Shown here: piece by piece, positions 18,505 to 27,927 of the stretch | Numbering within the stretch: the first letter of the stretch is position 1 | Layout of the letters: every line of letters starts with the position of its first letter | From: Phaeobacter sp. 11ANDIMAR09 | Lineage (GTDB): Bacteria > Pseudomonadota > Alphaproteobacteria > Rhodobacterales > Rhodobacteraceae | Reading direction: 5' to 3' | NCBI RefSeq assembly: GCF_001294455.1 | Contig: NZ_LIKT01000017.1 | Span: forward strand, 1 to 64,000 | Length of the DNA: 64,000 nt | Made by a program: the position numbers and the translations under genes | The notes under the pieces: generated by a model | Seen by the model: the letters and a program-made list of their open reading frames with translations, nothing else | What the model was told of the DNA's origin: nothing | The model's database searches: none

Positions 18505-20277
18505 ATGAAAATGACCACCGAGGAAGCCTTTGTAAAAACCCTGCAAATGCACGGCATTCAGCATGCATTTGGGATCATTGGCTCAGCGATGATGCCGATT
18601 TCCGATATCTTTCCCGACGCCGGCATCACCTTCTGGGACTGCGCCCACGAAGGCTCCGGCGGGATGATGGCTGACGGTTACACCCGCGCCACCGGCAAGA
18701 TGTCGATGATGATCGCCCAGAACGGCCCCGGCATCACCAATTTTGTGACTGCCGTCAAAACCGCCTATTGGAACCACACCCCCCTGCTGCTGGTGACTCC
18801 GCAGGCCGCTAACAAGACCATTGGCCAGGGCGGCTTCCAGGAAATGGAACAGATGCGCATGTTTGCTGACTGCGTCTGCTACCAGGAAGAGGTCCGCGAT
18901 CCATCGCGTGTGGCCGAAGTACTGAGCCGTGTGATTATGCAGGCGAAACGTTGCTCTGCCCCTGCTCAGCTGAACATTCCACGCGACATGTTCACCCAGA
19001 TTGTCGACATTGAGCTGCCGCAGATTGTTGAATTTGAACGCCCTGGAGGCGGTGAAGCCTCCCTGCAGGAAGCCGCGGATTTGCTTTCCGCTGCCAAGTT
19101 CCCAGTGATCCTAAACGGTGCCGGTGTGGTTCTGGCTGGCGGCATTGAGGCCTCTAAAGAACTGGCTGAGCGTCTGGGCGCCCCCGTCTGTGTTGGCTAT
19201 CAGCACAACGATGCCTTCCCTGGCTCGCACCCGCTGTTTGCAGGTCCATTGGGCTATAACGGTTCCAAGGCCGGTATGGAGCTGATCGCCAAGGCCGACG
19301 TCGTTCTGGCGCTTGGCTCGCGCCTCAATCCCTTCTCGACTTTGCCCGGCTATGGCATTGATTACTGGCCCACGGAGGCCAAAATCATCCAGGTCGACAT
19401 CAACCCCGATCGCATCGGCCTGACCAAAAAAGTCACCGTTGGTATCGTTGGCGACGCCAAAAAGGTTGCAACCTCGATCCTCGAAAAACTCTCAGCTTCT
19501 GCTGGAGACGAGGGCCGCGACGAACGCATGACGCTGATCTCTACCGCCAAGTCCACCTGGGCACAGCAGCTGTCCTCAATGGATCACGAGGATGACGATC
19601 CAGGCACCAATTGGAACGAACGCGCCCGCGACGACAAACCTGAGTGGATGAGCCCCCGCATGGCCTGGCGCGCAATTCAATCGGCGCTACCGAAAGACGC
19701 CATCATTTCCTCCGACATCGGCAACAACTGTGCCATCGGCAACGCCTATCCCTCCTTCGATGAGAGCCGCAAATATCTGGCTCCCGGCCTCTTTGGCCCC
19801 TGTGGTTACGGCCTACCTGCCGTGGTTGGCGCCAAGATCGGCTGCCCGGATGTGCCCGTTGTCGGCTTCTCCGGCGATGGCGCCTTTGGCATCGCGGTGA
19901 CCGAACTGACCGCCATTGGCCGCGAAGAGTGGCCTGCTGTAACCCAAGTGGTTTTCCGCAACTATCAGTGGGGCGCGGAAAAGCGTAACTCGACCCTGTG
20001 GTTTGATGACAACTTTGTGGGCACCGAGCTGGACCAGCAGGTTTCTTACGCTGGGATCGCCAATGCCTGTGGGCTGAAAGGCGTTGTTGCTCGCACCATG
20101 GAGGAGCTGACCGCCGCGCTAGCACAGTCGGTTGAAGACCAGAAGAACGGCATCACCACCCTCATTGAGGCGATGATCAACCAGGAACTGGGTGAGCCTT
20201 TCCGCCGCGACGCGATGAAAAAGCCGGTCAAAGTGGCTGGTATCAACGCCGCCGACATGCGCGAACAGCAGGTCTGA
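18505..20277 (+). CDS. xsc: Sulfoacetaldehyde acetyltransferase
   Basis: A 590-residue thiamine-diphosphate enzyme that cleaves sulfoacetaldehyde with phosphate into acetyl phosphate and sulfite in the cytoplasm. The catalytic Glu49 lies in DCAHEGSGGMMADGY, and the cofactor-binding signature runs from GFSGDGAFGIAVTEL to VVFRNYQWGAEKRNSTLWF. Length and both ends match Xsc rather than acetolactate synthase. ATG 18505 follows CAGGAGC. It heads an operon with the TauE-like gene (5 bp away) and pta. Confidence 0.96.
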   Translation: MKMTTEEAFVKTLQMHGIQHAFGIIGSAMMPISDIFPDAGITFWDCAHEGSGGMMADGYTRATGKMSMMIAQNGPGITNFVTAVKTAYWNHTPLLLVTPQAANKTIGQGGFQEMEQMRMFADCVCYQEEVRDPSRVAEVLSRVIMQAKRCSAPAQLNIPRDMFTQIVDIELPQIVEFERPGGGEASLQEAADLLSAAKFPVILNGAGVVLAGGIEASKELAERLGAPVCVGYQHNDAFPGSHPLFAGPLGYNGSKAGMELIAKADVVLALGSRLNPFSTLPGYGIDYWPTEAKIIQVDINPDRIGLTKKVTVGIVGDAKKVATSILEKLSASAGDEGRDERMTLISTAKSTWAQQLSSMDHEDDDPGTNWNERARDDKPEWMSPRMAWRAIQSALPKDAIISSDIGNNCAIGNAYPSFDESRKYLAPGLFGPCGYGLPAVVGAKIGCPDVPVVGFSGDGAFGIAVTELTAIGREEWPAVTQVVFRNYQWGAEKRNSTLWFDDNFVGTELDQQVSYAGIANACGLKGVVARTMEELTAALAQSVEDQKNGITTLIEAMINQELGEPFRRDAMKKPVKVAGINAADMREQQV

Positions 20278-20282
20278 TCGCG

Positions 20283-21029
20283 ATGAACCTGCCCTTTGAT
20301 CTGACTGCAGGCCAAGGGGCATATCTGGCCGCCGCATTGTTTGTGGCGGCCTATATTCGCGGCTATTCCGGCTTTGGGTTCTCCGCGATTTTTATCATTC
20401 TGGCAGCGCTGACCACCAATCCGCTGCCGCTAATCCCGGTGATCTTTGCCTGTGAGATCGCCATGACCCTGTTTCAGGCCCGCGGCATCTGGCCCCATGT
20501 GGACTGGTCCCGCATCCGCCCGCTGTTGCTGGGAGCGGCACTTGCCACTGTTCCCTCTGTGACCGTCATGGCCAGCCTCGGCGAAAACCAGGCCCGTCTG
20601 GCCATTTCCGCCGTTATACTGTTGCTGAGCCTTATCCTGCTGAGCGGCTGGCAACTGCGGCGCCAAATCGGATTTGGTGGTAATTTCTCGGTTGGCCTGC
20701 TTTCTGGCATGGTCAATAGCGCCGGTGTTGGTGGCCTTCCTGCCGCAGCCTTTCTCACAGCTCAGCCGCTGGCTCCGGCGGTGTTCCGCGCCACCATGAT
20801 AGTCTTTTTGACCGGCATTGATCTGATGGCCCTCCCGGTGATGCATGCCAATGGTTTGACCGGAGGCGAGACCCTGATCGGGGTCTTGCTGGCCTTTCCT
20901 ATTCTGGGGCTGGGTATCTGGGCCGGAGGTCTACGGTTTTCCTCAGCGTCACAGGCGCAGTTTCGCCGGGTGATCGTTGTGATGCTAACCCTGTTTTCAA
21001 TTCTCAATATCGCCAAGGTGATCGCATGA
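20283..21029 (+). CDS. tauE: TauE/SafE-family sulfite exporter
   Basis: A 248-residue membrane protein with about eight hydrophobic helices and two homologous halves, as is usual for the TauE/SafE family (AYIRGYSGFGFSAIFIILAA near the start and SVGLLSGMVNSAGVGGLPAA in the middle). It lies between xsc and pta, starting 5 bp after xsc and overlapping pta by ATGA. This place strongly supports export of the sulfite set free by Xsc. The symbol follows the family and context; other family members carry sulfoacetate or other organic sulfonates. Confidence 0.85.
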   Translation: MNLPFDLTAGQGAYLAAALFVAAYIRGYSGFGFSAIFIILAALTTNPLPLIPVIFACEIAMTLFQARGIWPHVDWSRIRPLLLGAALATVPSVTVMASLGENQARLAISAVILLLSLILLSGWQLRRQIGFGGNFSVGLLSGMVNSAGVGGLPAAAFLTAQPLAPAVFRATMIVFLTGIDLMALPVMHANGLTGGETLIGVLLAFPILGLGIWAGGLRFSSASQAQFRRVIVVMLTLFSILNIAKVIA

Positions 21030-22042
21030 CACAGCCCCTGCCTCCCTCGGCCCTGCTGGGTCAAACCCCCACCGTCAAGCGCTCAGTCATCGCGCTCAGC
21101 GAGGGGAGCGATCCGCGTGTGGTCGCCGGAGCAATTGCTGCGCGTTCAGCCGGGCTTGCTGACCTCATTCTGGTCGGAGTTCAAGCCGATGTGGAGGCCG
21201 AACTGCTCGCGCTTGGCACAGCCTCTGGGCCCGGACTTACAATCCATGTTCCCCACACTTCTCCGTTTCGCGCAGAGTTTGCATCAGCCTATCATGAGCT
21301 GCGACAGCACAAAGGCGTAACACCCGAAGCAGCTGCCAAAGCAGTACAGGACCCACTGATCTATGCAGCCATGTTGGTACGTCTCGGCCATGCGGCAGGC
21401 ACAGTTGGTGGTGCTGTGGCCACGACTTCAGATGTGGTGCGCACCGCACTGCAAGTTATTGGAAAAGCACCGGATGCCTCCATGGTGTCGAGCTTCTTCC
21501 TGATGTACCCACCAGAAAACCCAACCGCAGATGGGCGCGCCATGCTCTATTCCGACTGCGGTCTGGTCATTGACCCCAATGTTGATGAACTGGTGGCCAT
21601 TGCAGCAGCCTCGGCCAAGTCTTGCAAACAATTGCTGCGCCAAGACCCAAAACTGGCGATGTTGTCGTTTTCGACCAAGGGTAGCGCAAAACACCCCACC
21701 GTCAGCAAGGTAACACTGGCGACTGAAGCCCTACATAGGACCCACCCCGAGCTCAATGTCGACGGAGAGCTGCAATTTGATGCCGCTTATTCTCCGGAAA
21801 TCGGTGACAGGAAATCACCTGGCTCTGCTGTGGCCGGACGGGCCAATGTCATGATCTTTCCCAATCTCGATGCCGGCAATATCGCCTACAAGATCACCCA
21901 GCGCCAGGGCGGCTATAGCGCCATTGGCCCCATACTGCAGGGCTTGGCACAGCCAGCCAATGATCTGTCACGCGGCTGCACCGCCGAAGACGTGCTGGAG
22001 ATGATTGCAGTCACCGTCCTTCAAGCCAGCCAAAGCAGCTAA
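21026..22042 (+). CDS. pta: Phosphate acetyltransferase
   Basis: A 338-residue short-form phosphotransacetylase converting the acetyl phosphate from Xsc to acetyl-CoA. Typical stretches are SEGSDPRVVAGAI, VGGAVATTSDVVRTALQVIG, SSFFLMYPPENP, AMLYSDCGLVIDPN and the C-terminal GRANVMIFPNLDAGNIAYKI. It lacks the N-terminal regulatory domain of the long E. coli form. Its ATG overlaps the stop of the TauE-like gene (ATGA). No acetate kinase gene is adjacent, as expected for a pathway that feeds acetyl-CoA directly. Confidence 0.93.
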   Translation: MTQPLPPSALLGQTPTVKRSVIALSEGSDPRVVAGAIAARSAGLADLILVGVQADVEAELLALGTASGPGLTIHVPHTSPFRAEFASAYHELRQHKGVTPEAAAKAVQDPLIYAAMLVRLGHAAGTVGGAVATTSDVVRTALQVIGKAPDASMVSSFFLMYPPENPTADGRAMLYSDCGLVIDPNVDELVAIAAASAKSCKQLLRQDPKLAMLSFSTKGSAKHPTVSKVTLATEALHRTHPELNVDGELQFDAAYSPEIGDRKSPGSAVAGRANVMIFPNLDAGNIAYKITQRQGGYSAIGPILQGLAQPANDLSRGCTAEDVLEMIAVTVLQASQSS

Positions 22043-22186
22043 CCAATCACCTACAGACACAGGATGCGAACCTAGACGACGCAATTATCGAAATATCATT
22101 CCGGTATTACCGTCATAACCAGAAAATTCTCGCCAACAGCCCGGTATCCGACCTAGCTTGTGCGGGCGCGACAAACAAGGAAGACC

Positions 22187-23233
22187 ATGGCCCTTTCACA
22201 GCCACAGACCAAGCCCGAGGCTGAGGTCACATGGACAGCACAGGCAAAGTCCAAATCGCAGGAGCTGTTTCCCGGCATTGCGGTTGCTGTGATCGTTGCG
22301 GTCACCGCCCAGTTTCTGGCTGAGCACTACGCCACACCGGCGATGCTGCTGGCGCTGCTTTTGGGCATCGCCGTGAGCTTTCTTGGTGAAGAGGGCAAGA
22401 CCGTTCCTGGCATCGCCTTTTCGGCACGGTCCCTGCTGCGATTGGGGATCGCCTTCCTCGGCGTGCGAGTCTCGATGGTGCTGATGATGGGGCTGGGCTG
22501 GGATCTCATTGCCTTGGTGGTGGGCGGTGTCGTTGCCACCATTGGCTTTGGCCTGCTGGTGGCGCGGCTCTTTGGTCACAAATGGCGTTTTGCCGTCCTC
22601 ACCGCCGGATCCGTGGCGATCTGCGGCGCCTCAGCCGCCATGGCCATCAGCGCCATCCTGCCCCGCGATGAGCGCTCCGAAGAGCGGCTGATCTTTACCG
22701 TGATGGGGGTCACCGTACTGTCGACCATCGCCATGATCGCCTATCCCATCTTGGCGAAATTTCTGGCGCTGAGCCCGACACAGGCCGGGGTCTTCCTCGG
22801 CGGCACCATCCATGATGTGGCGCAGGTGGTAGGCGCCGGGTTTTCCATCTCCGAACAAACTGGCGATACCGCCACATTGGTCAAGCTGATGCGGGTCGCC
22901 ATGTTGGCTCCGGTTGTTCTGGTGGCCTCGCTGATGATCCGCTCCTTTGCGGAATTGCCAAAAGACGGCACTCGGCCACCGCTTTTGCCAGGGTTTGTTG
23001 TCGCGTTTTTACTGCTCGCCGGTCTGAATTCCTTTGGATTGATTCCGGCTGCCCTGAGCGATTTTCTCAGCCAGTCGTCACGCTGGCTGCTGCTAACGGC
23101 CATTGCAGCCGTCGGAATGAAGACCAATCTGAAACAGGTGCTGTCCGTTGGAGGCGCGGCCATCGCCCTGTTAATCGTAGAAACAGTGTTCATCGCCGGT
23201 TTGATACTGGCGGGGATTTCGATCCTGAGTTGA
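22187..23233 (+). CDS. PSE-family putative sulfate exporter (YeiH/UPF0324)
   Basis: About 348 residues with roughly ten hydrophobic helices. Family marks are FSARSLLRLGIAFLGVRVS, TAGSVAICGASAAMAISA and GVFLGGTIHDVAQVVGAGF. ATG 22187 follows AAGGAAGA; a start at 22160 is in frame without a ribosome-binding site. Members of this family next to sulfonate-degrading genes have been proposed as sulfate or sulfite exporters (for example SuyZ and TauZ). Its place between pta and soeA fits export of sulfate made by SoeABC. Confidence 0.85.
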   Translation: MALSQPQTKPEAEVTWTAQAKSKSQELFPGIAVAVIVAVTAQFLAEHYATPAMLLALLLGIAVSFLGEEGKTVPGIAFSARSLLRLGIAFLGVRVSMVLMMGLGWDLIALVVGGVVATIGFGLLVARLFGHKWRFAVLTAGSVAICGASAAMAISAILPRDERSEERLIFTVMGVTVLSTIAMIAYPILAKFLALSPTQAGVFLGGTIHDVAQVVGAGFSISEQTGDTATLVKLMRVAMLAPVVLVASLMIRSFAELPKDGTRPPLLPGFVVAFLLLAGLNSFGLIPAALSDFLSQSSRWLLLTAIAAVGMKTNLKQVLSVGGAAIALLIVETVFIAGLILAGISILS

Positions 23234-23273
23234 GATCCACAAGGACCAGAAAAAACAAGAAAAGGGAGGCCAG

Positions 23274-26099
23274 ATGACATTCCAGCAACCCCGGGTGGAG
23301 ACATCCCCCAAGGTATCCGACGAGATCCGTCAGACCACCTGCTACATGTGCGCGTGCCGCTGTGGCATTAACGTGCACATGAAGGATGGCAAAGTTGCCT
23401 ATATCGAAGGCAACCGGGATCACCCCGTCAACAAGGGAGTGCTCTGCGCCAAGGGCTCGGCCGGCATCATGCAGGTCAATGCGCCCTCGCGGCTCAAGGC
23501 GCCTTTGAAACGAGTCGGCCCGCGTGGCTCGGGCGAGTTTGAGGAAATCTCCTGGGACGAGGCGCTGGAGATCGCCGCCGGGTGGCTGGAGCCTATCCGC
23601 AAGGACGATCCCTCCAAGCTGGCGTTTTTCACCGGGCGCGATCAATCCCAAAGCTTCACCGGTTTCTGGGCGCAGAACTTTGGCACCTGCAACTACGCGG
23701 CGCACGGCGGCTTTTGCTCGGTCAATATGGCAACGGCGGGCATCTACACCATGGGCGGCGCCTTTTGGGAGTTCGGCCAGCCCGACTGGGACCACACCAA
23801 GCTGTTCATGCTGTTTGGTGTTGCCGAAGACCACGACAGCAACCCGATCAAGATGGGCCTGGGCAAGATCAAGGCTCGTGGCGCGCGGGTGATTGGCGTC
23901 AACCCAATCCGCTCCGGCTATAACGCCATCGCCGATGACTGGGTTGGCATCACCCCCGGCACCGATGGGCTGTTCATCCTCGCCCTGGTGCATGAGCTGA
24001 TGAAGGCCGGCAAAATCGATCTGGATTACCTCAGCCGTTACACCAATGCCCCGGTACTGGTGAACCAGGACCCCAATTCCCCCGACAAAGGTCTGTTCCT
24101 GCGCGATGACCACGGCACCCCGCTGGTGATCAACCGCAAGACTGGCAAGCTCGCCCCCTTTGATATGAAAGGCGTACGCCCTGATCTCGGCGGCTCTTTC
24201 AAGATGGGCGATATAACCCATGTCTCGGTGTTCCAGCTGATGGCCGAGCGCTACCTAAAGGACGAATATTCCCCCGAGGCCGTGGCGGAACGCTGTGGCA
24301 TCCCCGCCAAACGCATCCGCGCCATCGCAGCTGAGCTGGCCCGCGTCGCCTTTGACGAAGCCTTTGAGCTGGACCAGGAATGGACCGACTTCCGCGGTGA
24401 AACCCATAGCAAGATGATTGGCCGCCCCGTCGCCATGCACGCCATGCGCGGTGTCTCGGCCCATGCCAATGGCTTCCAGACCTGTCGCGCCCTGCATGTT
24501 CTGCAGATCCTGCTGGGTACGGTAGAGGCCCCAGGTGGTTTCCGCTTTAAACCCCCCTACCCCAAACCGGTTGAGGCGCATCCCGCCCCTCATTGCCGGG
24601 TCACCCCCAACAAACCCCTGGATGGCCCGCATCTGGGTTTTGTGCATGGGCCCGAACATCTGGCGCTGAAAAGTGATGGCAGCCCAGCGCGTATCGACAA
24701 GGCCTTTACCTGGGAAAACCCGATGTCCAGCCATGGGCTGATGCATATGGTGATCTCTAACGCCCATGCGGGCGACCCCTACAAGATCGACACCTTGTTC
24801 ATGTATATGGCCAATATGTCCTGGAACTCCTCGATGAACACCGGCGGTGTCATCGACATGCTGACGGATAAGGGCGAGGACGGCGAATACAAGATCCCGC
24901 GGATCATCTACTCTGACGCCTATTCCTCCGAAATGGTAGCCTATGCCGATCTGATCCTGCCCGACACCACCTATCTGGAGCGCCACGACTGCATCTCGAT
25001 GCTGGACCGCCCCATCTGCGAGGCCGACGGCGCCGCCGATGCCATCCGCTGGCCGGTGATCGAACCCGACCGGGATGTGCGGGGTTTCCAGACCGTACTG
25101 GTGCAGCTGGCCAATAAGATGAAGCTGCCAGGCTTTACCGCTGAAGACGGCAACGCCAAATGGCAGGACTACGCCGACTATATCGTCAACCATGAGCGCA
25201 AACCGGGTATCGGCCCGCTGGCCGGTTTCCGCGGCCCCGATGGTGACAAATCCGGGCGCGGTGAGCCAAACCCAGAGCAGCTGGACAAATACATCAAAAA
25301 CGGCGGTTTCTTTGTCGAACATATCCCGGCAGAGGCCAGCTATTTCAAACCCTGGAACCGCGCCTATCAGGACTGGGCGGTCGACCTTGGCCTCTACGAC
25401 AGCCCCCAGCCCTATCTGTTCCAGCTCTATGTGGAGCCGATGCGTAAATTCCAACTGGCCGCCGAAGGTCACGGCGAACGCCAGCCCCCCGAGCATCTGC
25501 GCCAGCGCATCAAAGACACTATGGACCCGCTGCCGATCTGGTATGAAACCGATCAACAAGGCAACGAAGGCTTCACCGTCAATGCGCTCACCCAACGCCC
25601 AATGGCGATGTATCACTCCTGGGGCACGCAAAACGCCTGGCTGCGCCAACTGCACGGGCGCAACCCGCTCTACTTGCCCACAAAACTGATGCGAAAACAT
25701 GACCTGAACGACGGCGACTGGGCCCGGGTTTCGTCGCCCCATGGTGAAATCACTGTCCCGGTGATGGAAATGGCAGCTCTCAACGACAATACGGTCTGGA
25801 CCTGGAACGCCATAGGCAAACGCAAGGGCACCTGGGCCCTCGAAGAAAATGCACCTGAAGCCACCAAAGGCTTCCTGCTCAACCACTTGATCCACGAGCT
25901 GCTTCCGCCCAAGGGCGACGGGCTTCGCTGGGCCAATTCCGATCCCATCACCGGCCAGGCCGCATGGTTTGATCTCAAGGTGAAAATCGAAAAAGCCGGC
26001 GCTCCGGAAGATTTCACCGAAAGCCAACCCGCACTGGAGCCCATCAAATCTCCCGTCGGCACTGGCCCCAAAGATCTGACATGGAAGGTGGGCAAATGA
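23274..26099 (+). CDS. soeA: Sulfite dehydrogenase SoeA, molybdopterin subunit
   Basis: A 941-residue molybdopterin oxidoreductase of the DMSO reductase family. The N-terminal [4Fe-4S] ligands are Cys23, Cys26, Cys30 and Cys58 (TTCYMCACRCG, GVLCAKG); Cys28 is an extra cysteine inside the motif. There is no Tat signal, so it works in the cytoplasm. The dinucleotide-binding C-terminal domain includes YLPTKLMRKHDLNDGDW. With the four-cluster soeB and the membrane anchor soeC next to it, this matches SoeABC, which oxidises sulfite to sulfate and passes electrons to quinone. ATG 23274 follows GGGAGG. A polysulfide or thiosulfate reductase is the alternative, but the taurine context argues against it. 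Confidence 0.9.
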   Translation: MTFQQPRVETSPKVSDEIRQTTCYMCACRCGINVHMKDGKVAYIEGNRDHPVNKGVLCAKGSAGIMQVNAPSRLKAPLKRVGPRGSGEFEEISWDEALEIAAGWLEPIRKDDPSKLAFFTGRDQSQSFTGFWAQNFGTCNYAAHGGFCSVNMATAGIYTMGGAFWEFGQPDWDHTKLFMLFGVAEDHDSNPIKMGLGKIKARGARVIGVNPIRSGYNAIADDWVGITPGTDGLFILALVHELMKAGKIDLDYLSRYTNAPVLVNQDPNSPDKGLFLRDDHGTPLVINRKTGKLAPFDMKGVRPDLGGSFKMGDITHVSVFQLMAERYLKDEYSPEAVAERCGIPAKRIRAIAAELARVAFDEAFELDQEWTDFRGETHSKMIGRPVAMHAMRGVSAHANGFQTCRALHVLQILLGTVEAPGGFRFKPPYPKPVEAHPAPHCRVTPNKPLDGPHLGFVHGPEHLALKSDGSPARIDKAFTWENPMSSHGLMHMVISNAHAGDPYKIDTLFMYMANMSWNSSMNTGGVIDMLTDKGEDGEYKIPRIIYSDAYSSEMVAYADLILPDTTYLERHDCISMLDRPICEADGAADAIRWPVIEPDRDVRGFQTVLVQLANKMKLPGFTAEDGNAKWQDYADYIVNHERKPGIGPLAGFRGPDGDKSGRGEPNPEQLDKYIKNGGFFVEHIPAEASYFKPWNRAYQDWAVDLGLYDSPQPYLFQLYVEPMRKFQLAAEGHGERQPPEHLRQRIKDTMDPLPIWYETDQQGNEGFTVNALTQRPMAMYHSWGTQNAWLRQLHGRNPLYLPTKLMRKHDLNDGDWARVSSPHGEITVPVMEMAALNDNTVWTWNAIGKRKGTWALEENAPEATKGFLLNHLIHELLPPKGDGLRWANSDPITGQAAWFDLKVKIEKAGAPEDFTESQPALEPIKSPVGTGPKDLTWKVGK

Positions 26100-26110
26100 C
26101 CAGGATCTTC

Positions 26111-26157
26111 CTTTCACTTTTCCCTAAATATTCCGGGGTCCGGGGCAGCGCCCCGGT
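26111..26157 (-). repeat. Intergenic repeat, family 1, copy 1
   Basis: Between soeA and soeB, bases 26111-26138 are the reverse complement of 27962-27989 with one mismatch; the shared core read on the minus strand is CCCCGGAATATTTA. Beside it CCGGGGC (26140-26146) pairs with GCCCCGG (26150-26156). The element is therefore a hairpin plus a conserved tail. The pair brackets soeB and soeC in opposite orientations. Confidence 0.75.
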
Positions 26158-26190
26158 CCTGCACTTCAAAATGAGCGGAGCTATGTTCTC

Positions 26191-26997
26191 ATGACTGAAC
26201 TCCCCACCAATACCGCCAAGAAAATGGGCCTGGTCATCGACCTGGACACCTGCGTTGGCTGCCATGCCTGCGTGATCTCCTGCAAAGGCTGGAACACCGA
26301 AAACTACGGCGCGCCCCTGTCAGATCAAGACGCTTACGGCGCTGATCCCTCAGGCACCTTCCTGAACCGAGTGCATAGCTTCGAGGTCCAGCCAGCTGCA
26401 ACGCCCAGCCAACCGGATCCAGCGGCCCAATTGATCCACTTCCCCAAATCCTGCCTGCATTGCGAGGATGCCCCCTGCGTCACCGTCTGCCCCACCGGCG
26501 CCAGCTACAAACGGATTGAGGATGGCATCGTCCTGGTAAACGAGGACAATTGCATTGGCTGTGGCCTCTGCGCCTGGTCCTGCCCCTATGGCGCGCGGGA
26601 GCTGGATCTGGCCGAGGGCGTAATGAAGAAATGCACCCTCTGTGTGGACCGGATCTACAATGATAACCTGCCCGAAGTAGACCGTGTGCCCTCCTGTGTG
26701 CGCAGCTGCCCTGCAGGCGCGCGCCATTTTGGCGACCTGGGCGATCCCAACAGTGAGGTCTCCAAACTTGTGGCGGATCGAGGTGGCATGGATCTGATGC
26801 CGGAAATGGGAACCAAGCCGGTGAACAAATATCTGCCGCCCCGCCCCAAGGATCAGCTGGAAGAACAGATCGACGTGCTGGCCCCCCTGCTGGCTCCGGT
26901 TACGGAAACCCCCGGCGGATTCCTGGGCTGGCTGGACAAGGCACTCGACAGGCTTCCCGGTCAAACATCGGATCAATCTTCAGGAGGACAAGCCTGA
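26191..26997 (+). CDS. soeB: Sulfite dehydrogenase SoeB, iron-sulfur subunit
   Basis: A 268-residue electron-transfer subunit with four cysteine groups typical of four [4Fe-4S] clusters: CVGCHACVISCK, CLHCEDAPCVTVCPTG, CIGCGLCAWSCPYG, and CTLCVDR with the later CVRSCPAGAR. It carries electrons from SoeA to SoeC at the cytoplasmic side of the membrane. A repeat element sits between it and soeA, 91 bp in all, so the operon may be punctuated here. Its stop overlaps the soeC start by one base. Confidence 0.92.
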   Translation: MTELPTNTAKKMGLVIDLDTCVGCHACVISCKGWNTENYGAPLSDQDAYGADPSGTFLNRVHSFEVQPAATPSQPDPAAQLIHFPKSCLHCEDAPCVTVCPTGASYKRIEDGIVLVNEDNCIGCGLCAWSCPYGARELDLAEGVMKKCTLCVDRIYNDNLPEVDRVPSCVRSCPAGARHFGDLGDPNSEVSKLVADRGGMDLMPEMGTKPVNKYLPPRPKDQLEEQIDVLAPLLAPVTETPGGFLGWLDKALDRLPGQTSDQSSGGQA

Positions 26998-27905
26998 TGC
27001 ATCCCGCACCCTCTGTTATTCTCTTTACCACCCTCTCTGGTCTTGGCTTTGGCCTTTTGACCTTTCTCGGCCTCGGCTACCCCGGCGTGACAGGCTGGGT
27101 CGCCTTTGTGTTTTACGCCATTGCCTATGCGCTGGCGGTTGGTGGCCTGTTGGCCTCGACCTTTCACCTGGGCCGCCCCGAGCGCGCACTCAAGGCCTTC
27201 AGTCAATGGAAGACCAGCTGGCTCAGCCGCGAGGGGCTCTGTGCTGTGGCGGCTCTGATGGTCATGGGTCTCTTTGCTTTGGGCGCTATCTTTCTGCAGC
27301 AAGACTGGCGTCTTTTGGGGATCTTGGGCGCGGCCCTGAGCCTCGCAACAGTCTTTACCACCTCGATGATCTACACCCAGCTGAAAACCATTCCACGCTG
27401 GAACATGGCCCTCACTCCGGTGATGTTCCTCAGCGTCTCGCTCGCGGGGGGCGCGCTCCTGGCCGGCAAAGAAAGCTGGGCGATCTGGCTATTGCTTTTG
27501 GCCGGGGCCGTGCAGCTGGCCTATTGGGGCAAGGGTGATGGCGCCTTTGCTGCTTCTGGCACCACGATGAAGACCGCAACGGGCCTGGGCGGAAACCTGG
27601 GAGCAAAACAATCTGGTGCCACCGTGCGGGCCTTTGAACCGCCGCATACCGGCAGCAATTACCTGTTGCGCGAATTTGTCTATGTTGTCGGCCGCAAACA
27701 TGCCTTCAAGCTGCGGGCCATTGCGCTGACGCTGGGGTTTGCCCTGCCCATTCTATTTCTGGCACTGCCGATGGAAAATCTGCTGATCAAACATCTGATG
27801 GCCGGGTTTGCGGTGCTCAGCCATATGATCGGGGTCGCGGTTTCGCGCTGGCTGTTCTTTGCCCAGGCCGAACATGTTGTCGGGCTCTATTACGGCAAGC
27901 GGTGA
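26997..27905 (+). CDS. soeC: Sulfite dehydrogenase SoeC, membrane anchor
   Basis: A 302-residue integral membrane protein of the DmsC/NrfD type with about eight transmembrane helices (for instance GLGFGLLTFLGLGYP near the start and LILFLALPMENLL-like helices near the end). It anchors SoeAB and hands electrons to the quinone pool. STFHLGRPERALKAFSQWKTSWLSRE is the diagnostic DmsC-like loop, cited here by its first residues STFHLGRPERA. The start codon overlaps the soeB stop. A structured repeat follows instead of a simple terminator. Confidence 0.9.
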   Translation: MHPAPSVILFTTLSGLGFGLLTFLGLGYPGVTGWVAFVFYAIAYALAVGGLLASTFHLGRPERALKAFSQWKTSWLSREGLCAVAALMVMGLFALGAIFLQQDWRLLGILGAALSLATVFTTSMIYTQLKTIPRWNMALTPVMFLSVSLAGGALLAGKESWAIWLLLLAGAVQLAYWGKGDGAFAASGTTMKTATGLGGNLGAKQSGATVRAFEPPHTGSNYLLREFVYVVGRKHAFKLRAIALTLGFALPILFLALPMENLLIKHLMAGFAVLSHMIGVAVSRWLFFAQAEHVVGLYYGKR

Positions 27906-27927
27906 CGGGTGGCCCTTTAATAAAAGA

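Noticed and set aside
24255-26117. A 620-residue minus-strand frame across soeA
   Set aside because: Antisense shadow of soeA; the translation has no recognisable domain and soeA has clear catalytic motifs.
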